Positions 7,824 through 16,018 of a DNA stretch of 64,000 nt are shown piece after piece. The notes below the pieces were generated by a model, which had not been told where the DNA came from, searched no databases, and saw nothing but the letters and a program-made list of their open reading frames with translations. Position 1 is the first letter of the stretch; every line of letters starts with the position of its first letter. The position numbers and the translations under genes are program-made. This DNA comes from CAWAYR01 sp050250875 (lineage in GTDB: Bacteria > Acidobacteriota > Vicinamibacteria > Vicinamibacterales > UBA2999). The stretch is taken from contig JBFWNV010000009.1 of the NCBI GenBank assembly GCA_050250875.1, positions 1-64,000 on the forward strand, given 5' to 3'.

Positions 7824-8506
7824 CCGCCGTCCGTTCGCGTGCCGTCCGTCTGCTCGCCCTCGTCGGCGTCGTGGCCAGCCCGGCGATCGTCGCCGCGCAG
7901 GATCCGCCGCCCGACACCCAGGACAAGGCGATGGCCCGCCATCTCGAGGCGGCGCGGGCGCCGGCGGCGACGCCGGACCCGGCGCTGTGGATGCACAACC
8001 TCGCGCTCGATCTGCGGGCCCGCCGGGTCAACGACCTGGTGACGGTGCGGGTCGAGGAGGCCATCGCCGCCTCGGGCACGGCCGACTCGTCGCTGGCCAA
8101 GTCGAGCTCGGCGGCGGTCGCCGTGCCGAGCCTGTTCGGCCTCGAGACCAAGCTGCCGTCGGCGGTGAATCCCGGCAACCTGGCCAGCAGCCAGAGCGAC
8201 ACCGGCTTCACCGGCGGCGGCTCGACGACGCGCACCAGTGTCCTGACTGCCACGCTGAGCGCGCGCGTTGCCACCGTGCTGCCCAACGGCGATCTGGTGC
8301 TCGAAGGCGTGCGCGAGATCGAGATCAACGGCGAGCGGCAGGTGGTCGTACTGAGCGGCATCGCCCGCGTCGTCGACATCGGCCCCGGCAACGTCGTCAG
8401 CTCGATGCAGCTCGGCCAGCTGCGGATTCGCTACTTCGGCAAGGGACTGACGCGCAACAGCCTGTCGCCCGGCTGGCTGATCCGCGTGCTCAACAAGATC
8501 TTCTGA
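7820..8506 (+). CDS. flgH: FlgH, L-ring protein lacking a lipobox
   Basis: 228 residues, the usual size. The C-terminal two-thirds match FlgH (RRVNDLVTVRVEEAIAASGT, TLSARVATVLPNGDLVLEGV, then SSMQLGQLRIRYFGKG). FlgH forms the outer-membrane L ring and in well-studied species is a lipoprotein. Here the signal peptide (RLLALVGVVASPAIVAAQ) ends in an AxA-type signal peptidase I site and has no cysteine, so it cannot be lipidated in the standard way. It starts in an ATGA overlap with flgA. Confidence 0.92.
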   Translation: MTAVRSRAVRLLALVGVVASPAIVAAQDPPPDTQDKAMARHLEAARAPAATPDPALWMHNLALDLRARRVNDLVTVRVEEAIAASGTADSSLAKSSSAAVAVPSLFGLETKLPSAVNPGNLASSQSDTGFTGGGSTTRTSVLTATLSARVATVLPNGDLVLEGVREIEINGERQVVVLSGIARVVDIGPGNVVSSMQLGQLRIRYFGKGLTRNSLSPGWLIRVLNKIF

Positions 8507-8508
8507 CC

Positions 8509-9621
8509 ATGACCCGCTACCGCTCGCTCGCCGCCGTCCTCGCCGCCCTGCTCGTGCTGCCGGCCCCGGCCGCCGCCGACACCACCACGCGTCTCAAGGA
8601 CGTCGCCTCGCTGCAGGGGCCGGAGACGATTCCGCTCATCGGCTACGGGCTGATCGTCGGCCTCAACAAGACCGGCGACCGCCGCCAGACGATCTTCTCG
8701 ACCCAGTCGCTGGCCAACATGCTCCAGCAGTTCGGGCTGTCGGTGGACGCGGCGGCGGTGCGCGTCGAGAACATCGCCGCGGTGCTGGTCACCGCGAACC
8801 TGCCGGCCTACGCCCGGCCGGGTGTCCGGCTCGACGTGACCGCCTCGTCGATCGGCGACGCCCGCAGCCTGCAGGGCGGCACGCTGCTGGCGACGTCGCT
8901 GCGCGGGCCCACCGGCACCATCCACGCCCTGGCCCAGGGGCCGCTGTCGATTGGCGGCTTCGGGGGCGGCGCCGGCGGCAATTCCGTCCAGGTCAACCAT
9001 CTGACCGTCGGCCGGGTCCCGGCCGGGGCGCTGGTGCAGGCCGGCAGCGGCGTGACCCTGCCGCCGGCGGAGATCGTCTCGCTGGCGCTGCACGATCCCG
9101 ATTTCGCCAACGCCTCCCGCATCGCCCAGGTGATCAACGCCGAGCTGGGTGCCGATCGCGCCCGCGTCGTCGATCCGGGGACCGTCGCGGTGCAGGTGCC
9201 GCCGGCCTACCGGACCGCCTTGCCCGACCTGATGGCGCGGCTGGAGCTGCTACCGGTCATCTCGGACACGCCGGCCCGCGTCGTCATCAACGAACGCTCC
9301 GGCACGATCGTCGTCGGCGCCAACGTGCGAATCGCCGCCGCCGCCGTCGCCCACGGCAACCTGTCGGTGCGCATCAGCACGCGCTTCGAAGTGTCGCAGC
9401 CGCCGCCGCTGGCGCGTGGCGGCGAGACCGTGGTCGTCCCCAACACGCAGGTGGACGTCCGCGAGGGCACCGCCCGGCTGATCGAGCTCGAGGAGGGCAC
9501 GACCCTGGACGCGGTCGTGCGCGCCCTCAACACGCTCGGCGCGACGCCGCGCGACATCATCGCCATCATGCAGGCCCTCAAGGCCGCCGGCGCGCTGCGC
9601 GCCGAGATCGTGATCCTGTAG
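8509..9621 (+). CDS. flgI: FlgI, P-ring protein
   Basis: 370 residues, the typical length. A signal peptide (RSLAAVLAALLVLPAPAAA) is followed by the conserved RLKDVASLQG, then LIGYGLIVGLNKTGD. Further family segments include TANLPAYARPGVRLDVTASS, GDARSLQGGTLL and RVVINERSGTIVVGANVRI. FlgI is secreted by Sec and forms the periplasmic bushing around the rod. The ATG is 2 nt after the flgH stop. Confidence 0.97.
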   Translation: MTRYRSLAAVLAALLVLPAPAAADTTTRLKDVASLQGPETIPLIGYGLIVGLNKTGDRRQTIFSTQSLANMLQQFGLSVDAAAVRVENIAAVLVTANLPAYARPGVRLDVTASSIGDARSLQGGTLLATSLRGPTGTIHALAQGPLSIGGFGGGAGGNSVQVNHLTVGRVPAGALVQAGSGVTLPPAEIVSLALHDPDFANASRIAQVINAELGADRARVVDPGTVAVQVPPAYRTALPDLMARLELLPVISDTPARVVINERSGTIVVGANVRIAAAAVAHGNLSVRISTRFEVSQPPPLARGGETVVVPNTQVDVREGTARLIELEEGTTLDAVVRALNTLGATPRDIIAIMQALKAAGALRAEIVIL

Positions 9622-9629
9622 GTCGAGCC

Positions 9630-10445
9630 ATGCCGATTCCCTTCGATCCCTCCGCTCGCATCGACCAGTCGCCGATCGCCGGCGACGCCCGTGCCGCCGC
9701 CGGCACCCCGGAACGGCTGCAGGTCGCCGCGCTCGTCCAGCAGTTCGAGGGCATGCTGCTCACCGAGATGCTGCGGGAACTGCGAATGGGCGACGAGCAG
9801 GACGACGAGACGTTCGGGCTCGGCGGCGCGACGATGGCCGACACGATGCGCGGCGAGTTCGCGATGGCGCTCGGCCGCAACGGCGGGCTCGGGCTCGGCG
9901 AGGTGCTGGCCGAGGCGTTCGCCCGGCAGCAGGGCGTGGCGACCGTGGACGACACCACGCCGGTCGTCCCGGTCGTGCCTGGCATCGCGGTCGCGCCAGC
10001 GGCGGCGGTCGTGCCGTCGCTGCCCGCCGCGGCCACCGCGGCGCGCGAGTCGGCTGCCGTCACCTCGCCCTTCGGGTGGCGGGCGGATCCCTTCAGCGGG
10101 CAGGCCCGGTTCCACCACGGCACCGACCTGCGGCTGGCCTACGGCACCCCGGTCGCCGCCCTGGCCGCCGGCACGGTCACCTTCGCCGGCGAGCGGGGCG
10201 GCTACGGCACCACCGTGGTCGTCGATCACGGCGACGGCCGCGAGACCCTGTTCGCGCACCTGTCGTCGCTCGACGTCGCGGTCGGCGATCGGGTCGCGGC
10301 GGGGCAGACCATCGCCCGGTCGGGCAACAGCGGCCGATCGACGGCAGCGCACCTCCACGTCGAGGTCCGCGAGGCCGGCCGGCCGGTCGATCCGCGGACG
10401 GTGGATCTGGCCGTGCACGAATCTGTCGAGAACGGCTCGTGGTAG
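9630..10445 (+). CDS. flgJ: FlgJ-like rod-binding protein fused to an M23 peptidase domain
   Basis: 271 residues. Residues ~25-100 form the rod-binding domain (LVQQFEGMLLTEMLRELRM, typical FlgJ_N). A Pro/Ala/Val-rich linker follows. Residues ~143-265 are a LytM/M23 metallopeptidase with zinc-ligand motifs HHGTDL and HLHVEV and the surrounding GYGTTVVVDHGDG and RSGNSG. In enterics FlgJ carries a glucosaminidase instead; here an endopeptidase that cuts peptide cross-links replaces it, to open peptidoglycan for the rod. All visible metal-ligand positions are kept. No Sec signal is seen, consistent with export through the flagellar channel. Confidence 0.9.
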   Translation: MPIPFDPSARIDQSPIAGDARAAAGTPERLQVAALVQQFEGMLLTEMLRELRMGDEQDDETFGLGGATMADTMRGEFAMALGRNGGLGLGEVLAEAFARQQGVATVDDTTPVVPVVPGIAVAPAAAVVPSLPAAATAARESAAVTSPFGWRADPFSGQARFHHGTDLRLAYGTPVAALAAGTVTFAGERGGYGTTVVVDHGDGRETLFAHLSSLDVAVGDRVAAGQTIARSGNSGRSTAAHLHVEVREAGRPVDPRTVDLAVHESVENGSW

Positions 10446-10452
10446 CGGAGAC

Positions 10453-10479
10453 TAATGGAACGGCGGTTCCTGCCGATTC
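10453..10479 (+). promoter_or_regulatory. Sigma-28 (FliA) promoter upstream of flgM
   Basis: TAATGGAA, 11 nt, GCCGATTC. The classical FliA consensus is TAAAGTTT-N11-GCCGATAA; spacing is exact and the six core -10 bases match. Expected start of transcription is about 10486, some 30 nt before the flgM ATG. It would place flgM-flgN-flgK-flgL-fliW-csrA under FliA, as in other flagellar systems. Confidence 0.75.
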
Positions 10480-10518
10480 CACCCATGAGTCGCCAGGGAA
10501 CCCCCTGGGAGGGCAGTG

Positions 10519-10821
10519 ATGAAGATCGACCAGAACCGAGGCGGGCTCGACCACGTCGGCGGCGCCAAGGCCGAGGCCGTGCGCGACGAGCGGACGGCGG
10601 CGGCAGAGAAGGCCGCCCGCGGCGAACCGTCGGGCACCGACCGCGTCCAGGTCTCGACGGCCAGCCAGCTGGCGGCGACCGCCGCCCAGGCGGCGGCCGA
10701 GGCGTCCGAGGTGCGGGCCGACGCCGTGGCACGGGCCAGGGCCCGGCTGGCGTCGGGCGAGCTGGGGGACCCCGGACGCATCGCCGACGCGCTCATCGAC
10801 ACGGCGATCGACAAGGGCTGA
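10519..10821 (+). CDS. flgM: FlgM, anti-sigma-28 factor
   Basis: 100 residues, the usual length. The C-terminal half (DRVQVSTASQL, then VARARARLASGELGDPGRIA and DALID) matches the FliA-binding region of FlgM (VxlSxxa, then R..kI..G.Y..d...iA..li). FlgM holds FliA inactive until it is exported through the finished hook-basal body. GTG 10516 is an alternative start one codon earlier; GGGAGGG at 10507 is the ribosome-binding site. It is preceded by its own sigma-28 promoter candidate, giving feedback control. Confidence 0.92.
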   Translation: MKIDQNRGGLDHVGGAKAEAVRDERTAAAEKAARGEPSGTDRVQVSTASQLAATAAQAAAEASEVRADAVARARARLASGELGDPGRIADALIDTAIDKG

Positions 10822-10832
10822 CAGGGACCGTC

Positions 10833-11195
10833 GTGAGTGCGACCGACCCGACCGTGCTCGACCAGGCCCGCGGCCTCCGCCAGGCCCTCGACGGCTTGTC
10901 GGCGGCCCTCGCCTCTGGCGATGCCGACGAGGTGCTGCGGGCCGAGGCGCCGCTCGCCGACGCCGTGGCCGTCTGCGCGCGCCCGGCGGCCGCCCTGGGT
11001 GACGCCGATGCGGTACGCGCCGAGTTGAGCCTGGCCAGCCGTCTGCTCGGGCGGTGCCGGGCCTCGGGCATGGCCCTGGCGGCGGTGCTCGAAGCCACGC
11101 TGAGCGTGCTCGGCCGCGACGGCAGCTACGATCGCCACGGCGAACGGCTGGTCAACGGCTCGATTCGCCGCCACGACCTGCAGGCCAGAGGATAG
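10833..11195 (+). CDS. flgN: FlgN-like export chaperone for FlgK/FlgL
   Basis: 120 residues from GTG (AGGGAC ribosome-binding site at 10823), all helical. The C-terminal part (CRASGMALAAVLEATLSVLG, then RDGSYDRHGE) resembles the FlgN end, where a small conserved region is followed by YxxxG. Position between flgM and flgK fits FlgN, the cytoplasmic chaperone that protects hook-filament junction proteins. Sequence similarity in this family is weak, so the call rests partly on position. Confidence 0.75.
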   Translation: MSATDPTVLDQARGLRQALDGLSAALASGDADEVLRAEAPLADAVAVCARPAAALGDADAVRAELSLASRLLGRCRASGMALAAVLEATLSVLGRDGSYDRHGERLVNGSIRRHDLQARG

Positions 11196-11200
11196 CGGCG

Positions 11201-12562
11201 ATGGCGGGACTCTTCGGCAGTCTGCAGATGGCGGCCCGCTCGCTGGCCGCGCAGCAGACCGGGCTCGACCTCACCGGCCAGAACATCGCCAACCTCAACA
11301 CCCCCGGATACGCACGCCGGCGCCTCGAGCTGGCCGAAGTGGTCTACGGCGCCAGGGGCGTGGAGGTGCTGGGGACCCCGGCCATGCGCGACGCCGTGCT
11401 CGATGCCCGCGTCCGCCTGGCGGTGCCCGACGAGGCGCGCGAGGGCGCCATCGCCGGGACACTGGCCGTCGTCGAGACGGCAATCGGTGCCCCGGGTGAG
11501 GGGCTGGACGCCCGCTTCACCGCCTTCTTCGACGCCTGGGCCGCGCTCTCGCTCGACCCGACCTCGGCGGTCGCCCGCGACGCCGTCGTCCAGCAGGGAC
11601 GGGCGCTCAGCCTCGCCTTCCACGACGTTCACGCCCAGCTCACCGAGTCGCGAGCCATGGCCGATCGCGGCATCCGGCAGGGCGCCGCCGACGTGAACGC
11701 GCTCAGCGCCGAGATCGCCGACCTGAATCGCGCCATCGCCGCCGCCGGCGGCATCGACGTCGAGGCGCTCAAGAGCCGCCAGCAGATTGCCGTCGAAGCG
11801 CTCGCCGCGCTCACCGCTGTGGCCGTGCTCCCGCGCAGCGACGGCGGCGTCGACGTGACCATTCCGTCGGGACGGGCGCTGGTCATCGGCGACGCGGCCT
11901 ATGCCGTGGCGGTGGGCAACGGGCCGGACGGCATGGCGACCCTGTCGCTGGGCGGCTACGACATCACCGCCGAGATCGACAACGGCCGCCTCGGCGGCCT
12001 GCTGCAGGCCAGGGACACGATGGTGCCGGGCTATCTCGAGCAGCTCGACACGATGGCGTTCACGGTGGCGCAGCAGGTCAACACCGTGCATCAGAGCGGC
12101 TTCGACGCCGCCGGCGCCGCCGGCGGGCCCTTCTTCGCGCCGCTGGCCACCGCGACCGGCGCCGCGGCGGCGATTGCCGTCTCGGCGGCGGTGTCGGCCG
12201 ATCCGGGGCTCGTCGCCGCCTCGGCCACCGGTGCGCCCGGCGACAACCAGACCGCGCGCGCGATGGCGGCGCTGCGTGACGCCGGCGTCCTCGCCGGCGG
12301 CACCGCGACCTTCGCCGAAGCGTGGGGCCGGCTGGCCTACACCGTGGGCACCGACGCCTCGACGGCGCAGGTCCAGCTCGAGGCGCGCGCCGCCGTGCGC
12401 GGCGAGGTCGAGCGTCTGCGCGACCAGGTGTCGGGCGTGTCGCTCGACGAGGAGGCCGCCAACCTCATCAAGTACCAGCGCGCCTACGAGGCCAACGCCA
12501 AGTTCTTCGCCACCATCGACTCGGTGCTCGAGACGTTGATGAGCCTGGCCGGAGCCCGCTGA
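11201..12562 (+). CDS. flgK: FlgK, hook-filament junction protein 1
   Basis: 453 residues. N-terminal signature LFGSLQMAARSLAAQQTGLD, then NIANLNTPGYARR; C-terminal signature VSLDEEAANLIKYQRAYEAN, then KFFATIDSVLETLM. The middle contains the family's EIADLNRAIAAA and QVNTVHQSGFD. It is shorter than the enteric protein (~545), with a compact variable domain. Exported and placed between hook and filament together with FlgL. Stop TGA overlaps the flgL ATG. Confidence 0.96.
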   Translation: MAGLFGSLQMAARSLAAQQTGLDLTGQNIANLNTPGYARRRLELAEVVYGARGVEVLGTPAMRDAVLDARVRLAVPDEAREGAIAGTLAVVETAIGAPGEGLDARFTAFFDAWAALSLDPTSAVARDAVVQQGRALSLAFHDVHAQLTESRAMADRGIRQGAADVNALSAEIADLNRAIAAAGGIDVEALKSRQQIAVEALAALTAVAVLPRSDGGVDVTIPSGRALVIGDAAYAVAVGNGPDGMATLSLGGYDITAEIDNGRLGGLLQARDTMVPGYLEQLDTMAFTVAQQVNTVHQSGFDAAGAAGGPFFAPLATATGAAAAIAVSAAVSADPGLVAASATGAPGDNQTARAMAALRDAGVLAGGTATFAEAWGRLAYTVGTDASTAQVQLEARAAVRGEVERLRDQVSGVSLDEEAANLIKYQRAYEANAKFFATIDSVLETLMSLAGAR

Positions 12563-13449
12563 TGAGAGTCACGTTCCGATCGCTGCACCAGGGCGTGGAG
12601 TACGTCACCAGCACCGCCGCCGACCTGGCGCGGGCCCGCCAGCAGGTCGAAAGCGGCAAGCGGCTGCACCTGCCCGGCGACGACCCGGCGGCGATGCTGC
12701 GCGCGGTCGAGGGGCGGGCCGAGATCGGCAGCCTGGATTCCTACAACCGCACCGCCGATACCGTGACGGCGCGGCTGGCGCTGTTCGACAGCGTGCTGAC
12801 GACGGTGATCGACCGGCTGACCGCCGCCACGGTCGCCGCCACCGCGGCCCGCGGCTCGACGACGACCGCCGAGTCGCGCGAGGCGCTGGCGCTGCAGCTG
12901 GAGGGCCTGCGCGACGATCTGGTCGGCGACGTCAACACGGCGTTCCGCGGCGTGTACCTCTTCAGCGGCAGCCAGGTCGACACGGCGGCGTACGCCCGGG
13001 TGGCCGGCGCGTGGACGTATCAGGGCAACGCCAGCGGCGTGACCGCCGATCTGGGCCAGGGCCGGAGCGCCGCGATCACGCTGGACGGGCAGGCAATCGT
13101 GCAGGGCGGCGACGCCACCGATCTCTTCACCGAACTCGACGCGCTCGTCGGCGCCGTCCGCGCCGGTGACAACGCGGCGATCGGCACCGGCATCGACGCG
13201 CTGAACCGGGCGTTCACCCGGGCCACGCGCGCACAGAGCGGAGTCGGAGCCGATCAACAGGGCATCGCCGGCCGTCAGCTGCAGATCACGCAGTCGCGGC
13301 TGGCGGCGGTGACCCGGGTCGCCCAGGACGAGGACGCCGACCTGGCGCAGGCGATCAGCGCGCTCAGCCGCGCCGAGACCGCCTATCGCGCCGCGCTCGG
13401 CGCCGTGGCGACGGCATCGCGCCAGTCGCTGATGGACTACCTCCAGTAG
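12562..13449 (+). CDS. flgL: FlgL, hook-filament junction protein 2
   Basis: 295 residues. The flagellin-like N-terminus has LARARQQVESGKRLHLPGDD, then PAAMLRAV; the C-terminus has ITQSRLAAVTRVAQDEDADL and AISALSRAETAYRAAL. FlgL caps the junction below the filament. It shares the flagellin D0/D1 fold but sits directly after flgK, with TGATG overlap, and is distinct from the filament protein at 17492. Confidence 0.94.
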   Translation: MRVTFRSLHQGVEYVTSTAADLARARQQVESGKRLHLPGDDPAAMLRAVEGRAEIGSLDSYNRTADTVTARLALFDSVLTTVIDRLTAATVAATAARGSTTTAESREALALQLEGLRDDLVGDVNTAFRGVYLFSGSQVDTAAYARVAGAWTYQGNASGVTADLGQGRSAAITLDGQAIVQGGDATDLFTELDALVGAVRAGDNAAIGTGIDALNRAFTRATRAQSGVGADQQGIAGRQLQITQSRLAAVTRVAQDEDADLAQAISALSRAETAYRAALGAVATASRQSLMDYLQ

Positions 13450-13458
13450 ACACCGGCC

Positions 13459-13899
13459 ATGCCATCGCCCGCCGCCATGCCCGCTCTGGAGATCGCCACG
13501 CCGTTCGGGGCGTTCTCGGCCGACGCCGCCGGCGTCGTCACCTTCGCCGCCGGATTGCCCGGCTTCGAGCGCTGCCGCCGGTTCGTGCTGGTGTCGGCGC
13601 CGGCGCTGGGACCCTTCACCTGTCTCCACGGCCTCGACGCGCCGCACCCCTCGTTCCTGACGATCGACCCGCGGCGGGTGGTGGCCGGTTACGCCCCGCC
13701 ATTGACCGCGGCCGACCGTCGCCGGCTCGGGGCCGCCGCCGACGACAGCCCGTTGTTGTGGCTGTCGGTCGTCCGTCTCGAGGGCGACGGCGCGACGGCG
13801 AACCTGCGCGCGCCGATCGTCGTCAATCCGGCGCGGCTTCTCGGCGTGCAGGTGCTCGAGGCCGACAGCCCGTTCGCCGCCGACCACCGCCTGGAGTAG
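13459..13899 (+). CDS. fliW: FliW, flagellar assembly factor and CsrA antagonist
   Basis: 146 residues. It shows the FliW hallmarks: TPFGAFSADAAGVVTFAAGL, then PGFERCRRFVL near the N-terminus and ANLRAPIVVNPARLLGVQV near the C-terminus. FliW binds free flagellin or CsrA, so flagellin translation is relieved from CsrA repression only when flagellin has been exported. It lies 9 nt after flgL and 5 nt before csrA, the usual pair. Confidence 0.94.
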   Translation: MPSPAAMPALEIATPFGAFSADAAGVVTFAAGLPGFERCRRFVLVSAPALGPFTCLHGLDAPHPSFLTIDPRRVVAGYAPPLTAADRRRLGAAADDSPLLWLSVVRLEGDGATANLRAPIVVNPARLLGVQVLEADSPFAADHRLE

Positions 13900-13904
13900 C
13901 CGCC

Positions 13905-14156
13905 GTGCTGGTCGTGACTCGACGGCGCGACGAAGCGATCGTCATCGGCGACGGCGTCGAGGTACGGGTGCTGCGCGTCGGCAAGGACGGCGTGCGCCTC
14001 GGCGTGACCGCGCCGGCCGACGTGCCGGTGCATCGCCGCGAGGTCTACGACGCCGTCGTCGCCGCCAACCGCTCGGCGGCCGGTGCCGGGGCCGACGCGC
14101 TCGAGCGCGTCGCCGCCCGCCTGCGTCTGGAGCCGCCGCGTGCCCGCCCGGACTGA
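13905..14156 (+). CDS. csrA: CsrA, RNA-binding translational regulator
   Basis: 83 residues from GTG; the N-terminus VLVVTRRRDEAIVIGDGVEV is the CsrA start (family: MLVLTRKxGExIxIGD), then RLGVTAPADVPVHRREVY. It is slightly longer than usual (61-75), with a C-terminal extension of the kind that allows FliW binding in lineages carrying fliW. It represses translation by binding GGA in hairpin loops; the flagellin leader on the opposite strand (18301-18335) has this architecture. Its 3' end overlaps the following gene. Confidence 0.94.
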   Translation: MLVVTRRRDEAIVIGDGVEVRVLRVGKDGVRLGVTAPADVPVHRREVYDAVVAANRSAAGAGADALERVAARLRLEPPRARPD

Positions 14157-15105
14157 CACCGCGATCTGGACCGAGCCGTGGCGACACGCCAGTGCCGGCG
14201 AGATGGCGCGGCTCTACCGCGCCGAGCACGCCCGGCAGGCGGCGGCGCTCGACTGGGACACCAGTCCGACCTGGACCGCGCTCGAGCAGGCGCGATCGGC
14301 GGGGACCGTCGCCGGGCTCGTCGCCCGCGATGACACCGGCGCGATCGCCGGCTGGACGTTCTTCGTCCTGCGCGAGGGCGAGCTGCAGGTGGGGGCGTTC
14401 ACGGCCACGCCCGAGGCGTGTGAGCCGCTGCTGGCCGACCTGCTCCACACCCCCGAGGCCCGCGCCGCCGGCCGGGTGCGCGTGTTCGGCGCGACCAACG
14501 CGCCCGGCCTGGCCGACGCGCTGACGTCACGCGGCTTCGCGGTCGGCGCCTACCACTATCTGACGGCGGCGTTACCCGGCACGGCGCGCGCGGACGGCGC
14601 CGCGCCGTGGCGCCCCGCCGACCTCCTGCCGGCCGCGGCGCTGATGCGCGACGCGTACGCGGCGCCGGATCCGCTGCGGCCGTTCGGCGGCGCGGGCCGC
14701 CTCGACGACTGGACGGCCTACGTGCTCGGGCTCACGACCACGGCCGGGTGCGGCGTCTTCGCACCGGAATTGAGTGTCGTCCACCGGACGGCGGACGGCG
14801 CGATCGACGCCGTGGCCGTGGTGACGCGGCTGGGGCCGGCGGTGGCCCATCTCGCGCAGCTCGCCGTGGCGCCGTCGCGCCACGGCCGCGGCATCGGCGG
14901 CCGGCTGCTCGACCAGGCGATGCATCGCGCCGCCGCGGCCGGTCTCACGGCGATGACCCTGCTGGTCGCGGCCGACAATACCGTGGCCCGGCGCCTGTAC
15001 GCGGCGCGCGGCTTCCGCTATGCGGCGTCGTTCCTGTCGGCGGTGACGGCGACGGTTCCGGCGGCCGCGGTGGCGTCGCCGCCGGCGCTGGCCACGCGCG
15101 CGTGA
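14140..15105 (+). CDS. GNAT-family N-acetyltransferase at end of the flagellar operon
   Basis: 321 residues from GTG, overlapping csrA by 17 nt. Two GNAT-like halves: the N-terminal one is divergent, and the C-terminal one (residues ~220-300) has the acetyl-CoA loop seen in AHLAQLAVAPSRHGRGIGGR, then LLDQAMHRAAAAG and NTVARRLYAARGFRY. The substrate is unknown. Being coupled to csrA and facing fliS/fliD/flagellin, it could modify a flagellar protein or supply the acetylation step of the nonulosonate pathway, which otherwise has no obvious acetyltransferase here. Both are inference. Confidence 0.75.
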   Translation: MPARTDTAIWTEPWRHASAGEMARLYRAEHARQAAALDWDTSPTWTALEQARSAGTVAGLVARDDTGAIAGWTFFVLREGELQVGAFTATPEACEPLLADLLHTPEARAAGRVRVFGATNAPGLADALTSRGFAVGAYHYLTAALPGTARADGAAPWRPADLLPAAALMRDAYAAPDPLRPFGGAGRLDDWTAYVLGLTTTAGCGVFAPELSVVHRTADGAIDAVAVVTRLGPAVAHLAQLAVAPSRHGRGIGGRLLDQAMHRAAAAGLTAMTLLVAADNTVARRLYAARGFRYAASFLSAVTATVPAAAVASPPALATRA

Positions 15106-15109
15106 CCGG

Positions 15110-15583
15110 TCAGCCGCGGCGATCGACCAGCGCCGCGTGCTCCACCGGCGGCGTGAGCACCCGGCGGTAGGCGGCGAGCGTCGACTCGCCGCGTTCCAGG
15201 CTGGCCACGGCGGCCCGCCGGGCCAGCTCGGCGTCGGCGAGCGCCTGCATCGATTCCTCGTCGGTGGCGAGGATCCGCGCGACGAGGTCGGCGGCGGTCT
15301 GACGCAGGCCGAGCACCTCGCCGTAGGACGGCAGGGCGGCGACCGACAGCCGGACGCGGGCGATCGTCGCCCGCACGTCGCGCATCTCCTGCTCGAGCGT
15401 CACCAGCGCCCGGGTCAGCCGTTCTCGTTCGTCGCTCTCGACCTTGAGCTGTTCGAAGTCGCGGCGCGCCGTGACACCGCGCTGCCGGCCGGCCACCGCG
15501 TCGAGCTGGCGCAGCAGCGCGATCTCGGCCTCGAGACCGGCGCGATACTGCTCCAGGGCGTCGGCCAGCTCGCGATCGATCAC
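15110..15583 (-). CDS. Coiled-coil protein in the FliT position
   Basis: 157 residues from GTG, almost entirely charged helix and predicted coiled coil (for example RDFEQLKVESDERERLTRAL, then VTLEQEMRDVR). It overlaps the fliS stop by 4 nt and ends 4 nt from the convergent GNAT gene. Its position after fliS suggests a FliT-like or FlgN-like chaperone for FliD; the sequence does not prove the family. It would act in the cytoplasm in the export queue. Confidence 0.6.
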   Translation of the reverse strand: MIDRELADALEQYRAGLEAEIALLRQLDAVAGRQRGVTARRDFEQLKVESDERERLTRALVTLEQEMRDVRATIARVRLSVAALPSYGEVLGLRQTAADLVARILATDEESMQALADAELARRAAVASLERGESTLAAYRRVLTPPVEHAALVDRRG

Positions 15584-15990
15584 GCGGCGCCTCGGATCGG
15601 GTCGGGACGGCCGGCGCCGGGCTGGGCGGCGACCGTGGCCCAGGCGTCACGCAGCCCGGCGAACACCCGGATGGCGTCGTCGAGCGGCGCGACGGCGTTG
15701 TCGGCGGCGGCCGCCAGCAGGCGGCCGTTGACGTAGGCGTACAGATCGTCGAGGGTCGCCGCGACGGCGCCGCCTTCGGCCATGTTCAACGTGCTCTGCA
15801 GCTCGTTGACGATCGCCAGCACCTTGGCGAGAGCATCGCGCCGGGCGGCGATGTCGCGGCGCTCGATGGCGGCGCGGGCGGCGTGCATCGACGCCAGGGC
15901 CCCGTCGTAGAGCATCACGACGAGCTCGAGCGGCGAGCTGGCCTGCACCTGGGTACGCATGTAGTGGGAGAGGCCGCGGTGGGGAGTCAT
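15580..15990 (-). CDS. fliS: FliS, flagellin export chaperone
   Basis: 136 residues, normal length. The family core is clear: HYMRTQVQASSPLELVVMLY, then DGAL and ELQSTLNMAEGGAVAATLDD, then LYAYVNGRLL. FliS binds the flagellin C-terminus to stop premature polymerisation and delivers it to FlhA. It lies in the order flagellin-fliD-fliS-coiled coil on the minus strand, a standard late flagellar arrangement. Confidence 0.95.
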   Translation of the reverse strand: MTPHRGLSHYMRTQVQASSPLELVVMLYDGALASMHAARAAIERRDIAARRDALAKVLAIVNELQSTLNMAEGGAVAATLDDLYAYVNGRLLAAAADNAVAPLDDAIRVFAGLRDAWATVAAQPGAGRPDPIRGAA

Positions 15991-16018
15991 CGAGGGTCTC
16001 GTCGTCGTCGGGTGACGG

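Noticed and set aside
12484..13887. 467-residue open frame on the minus strand
   Set aside because: Antisense to flgL and fliW, both recognised with conserved motifs.
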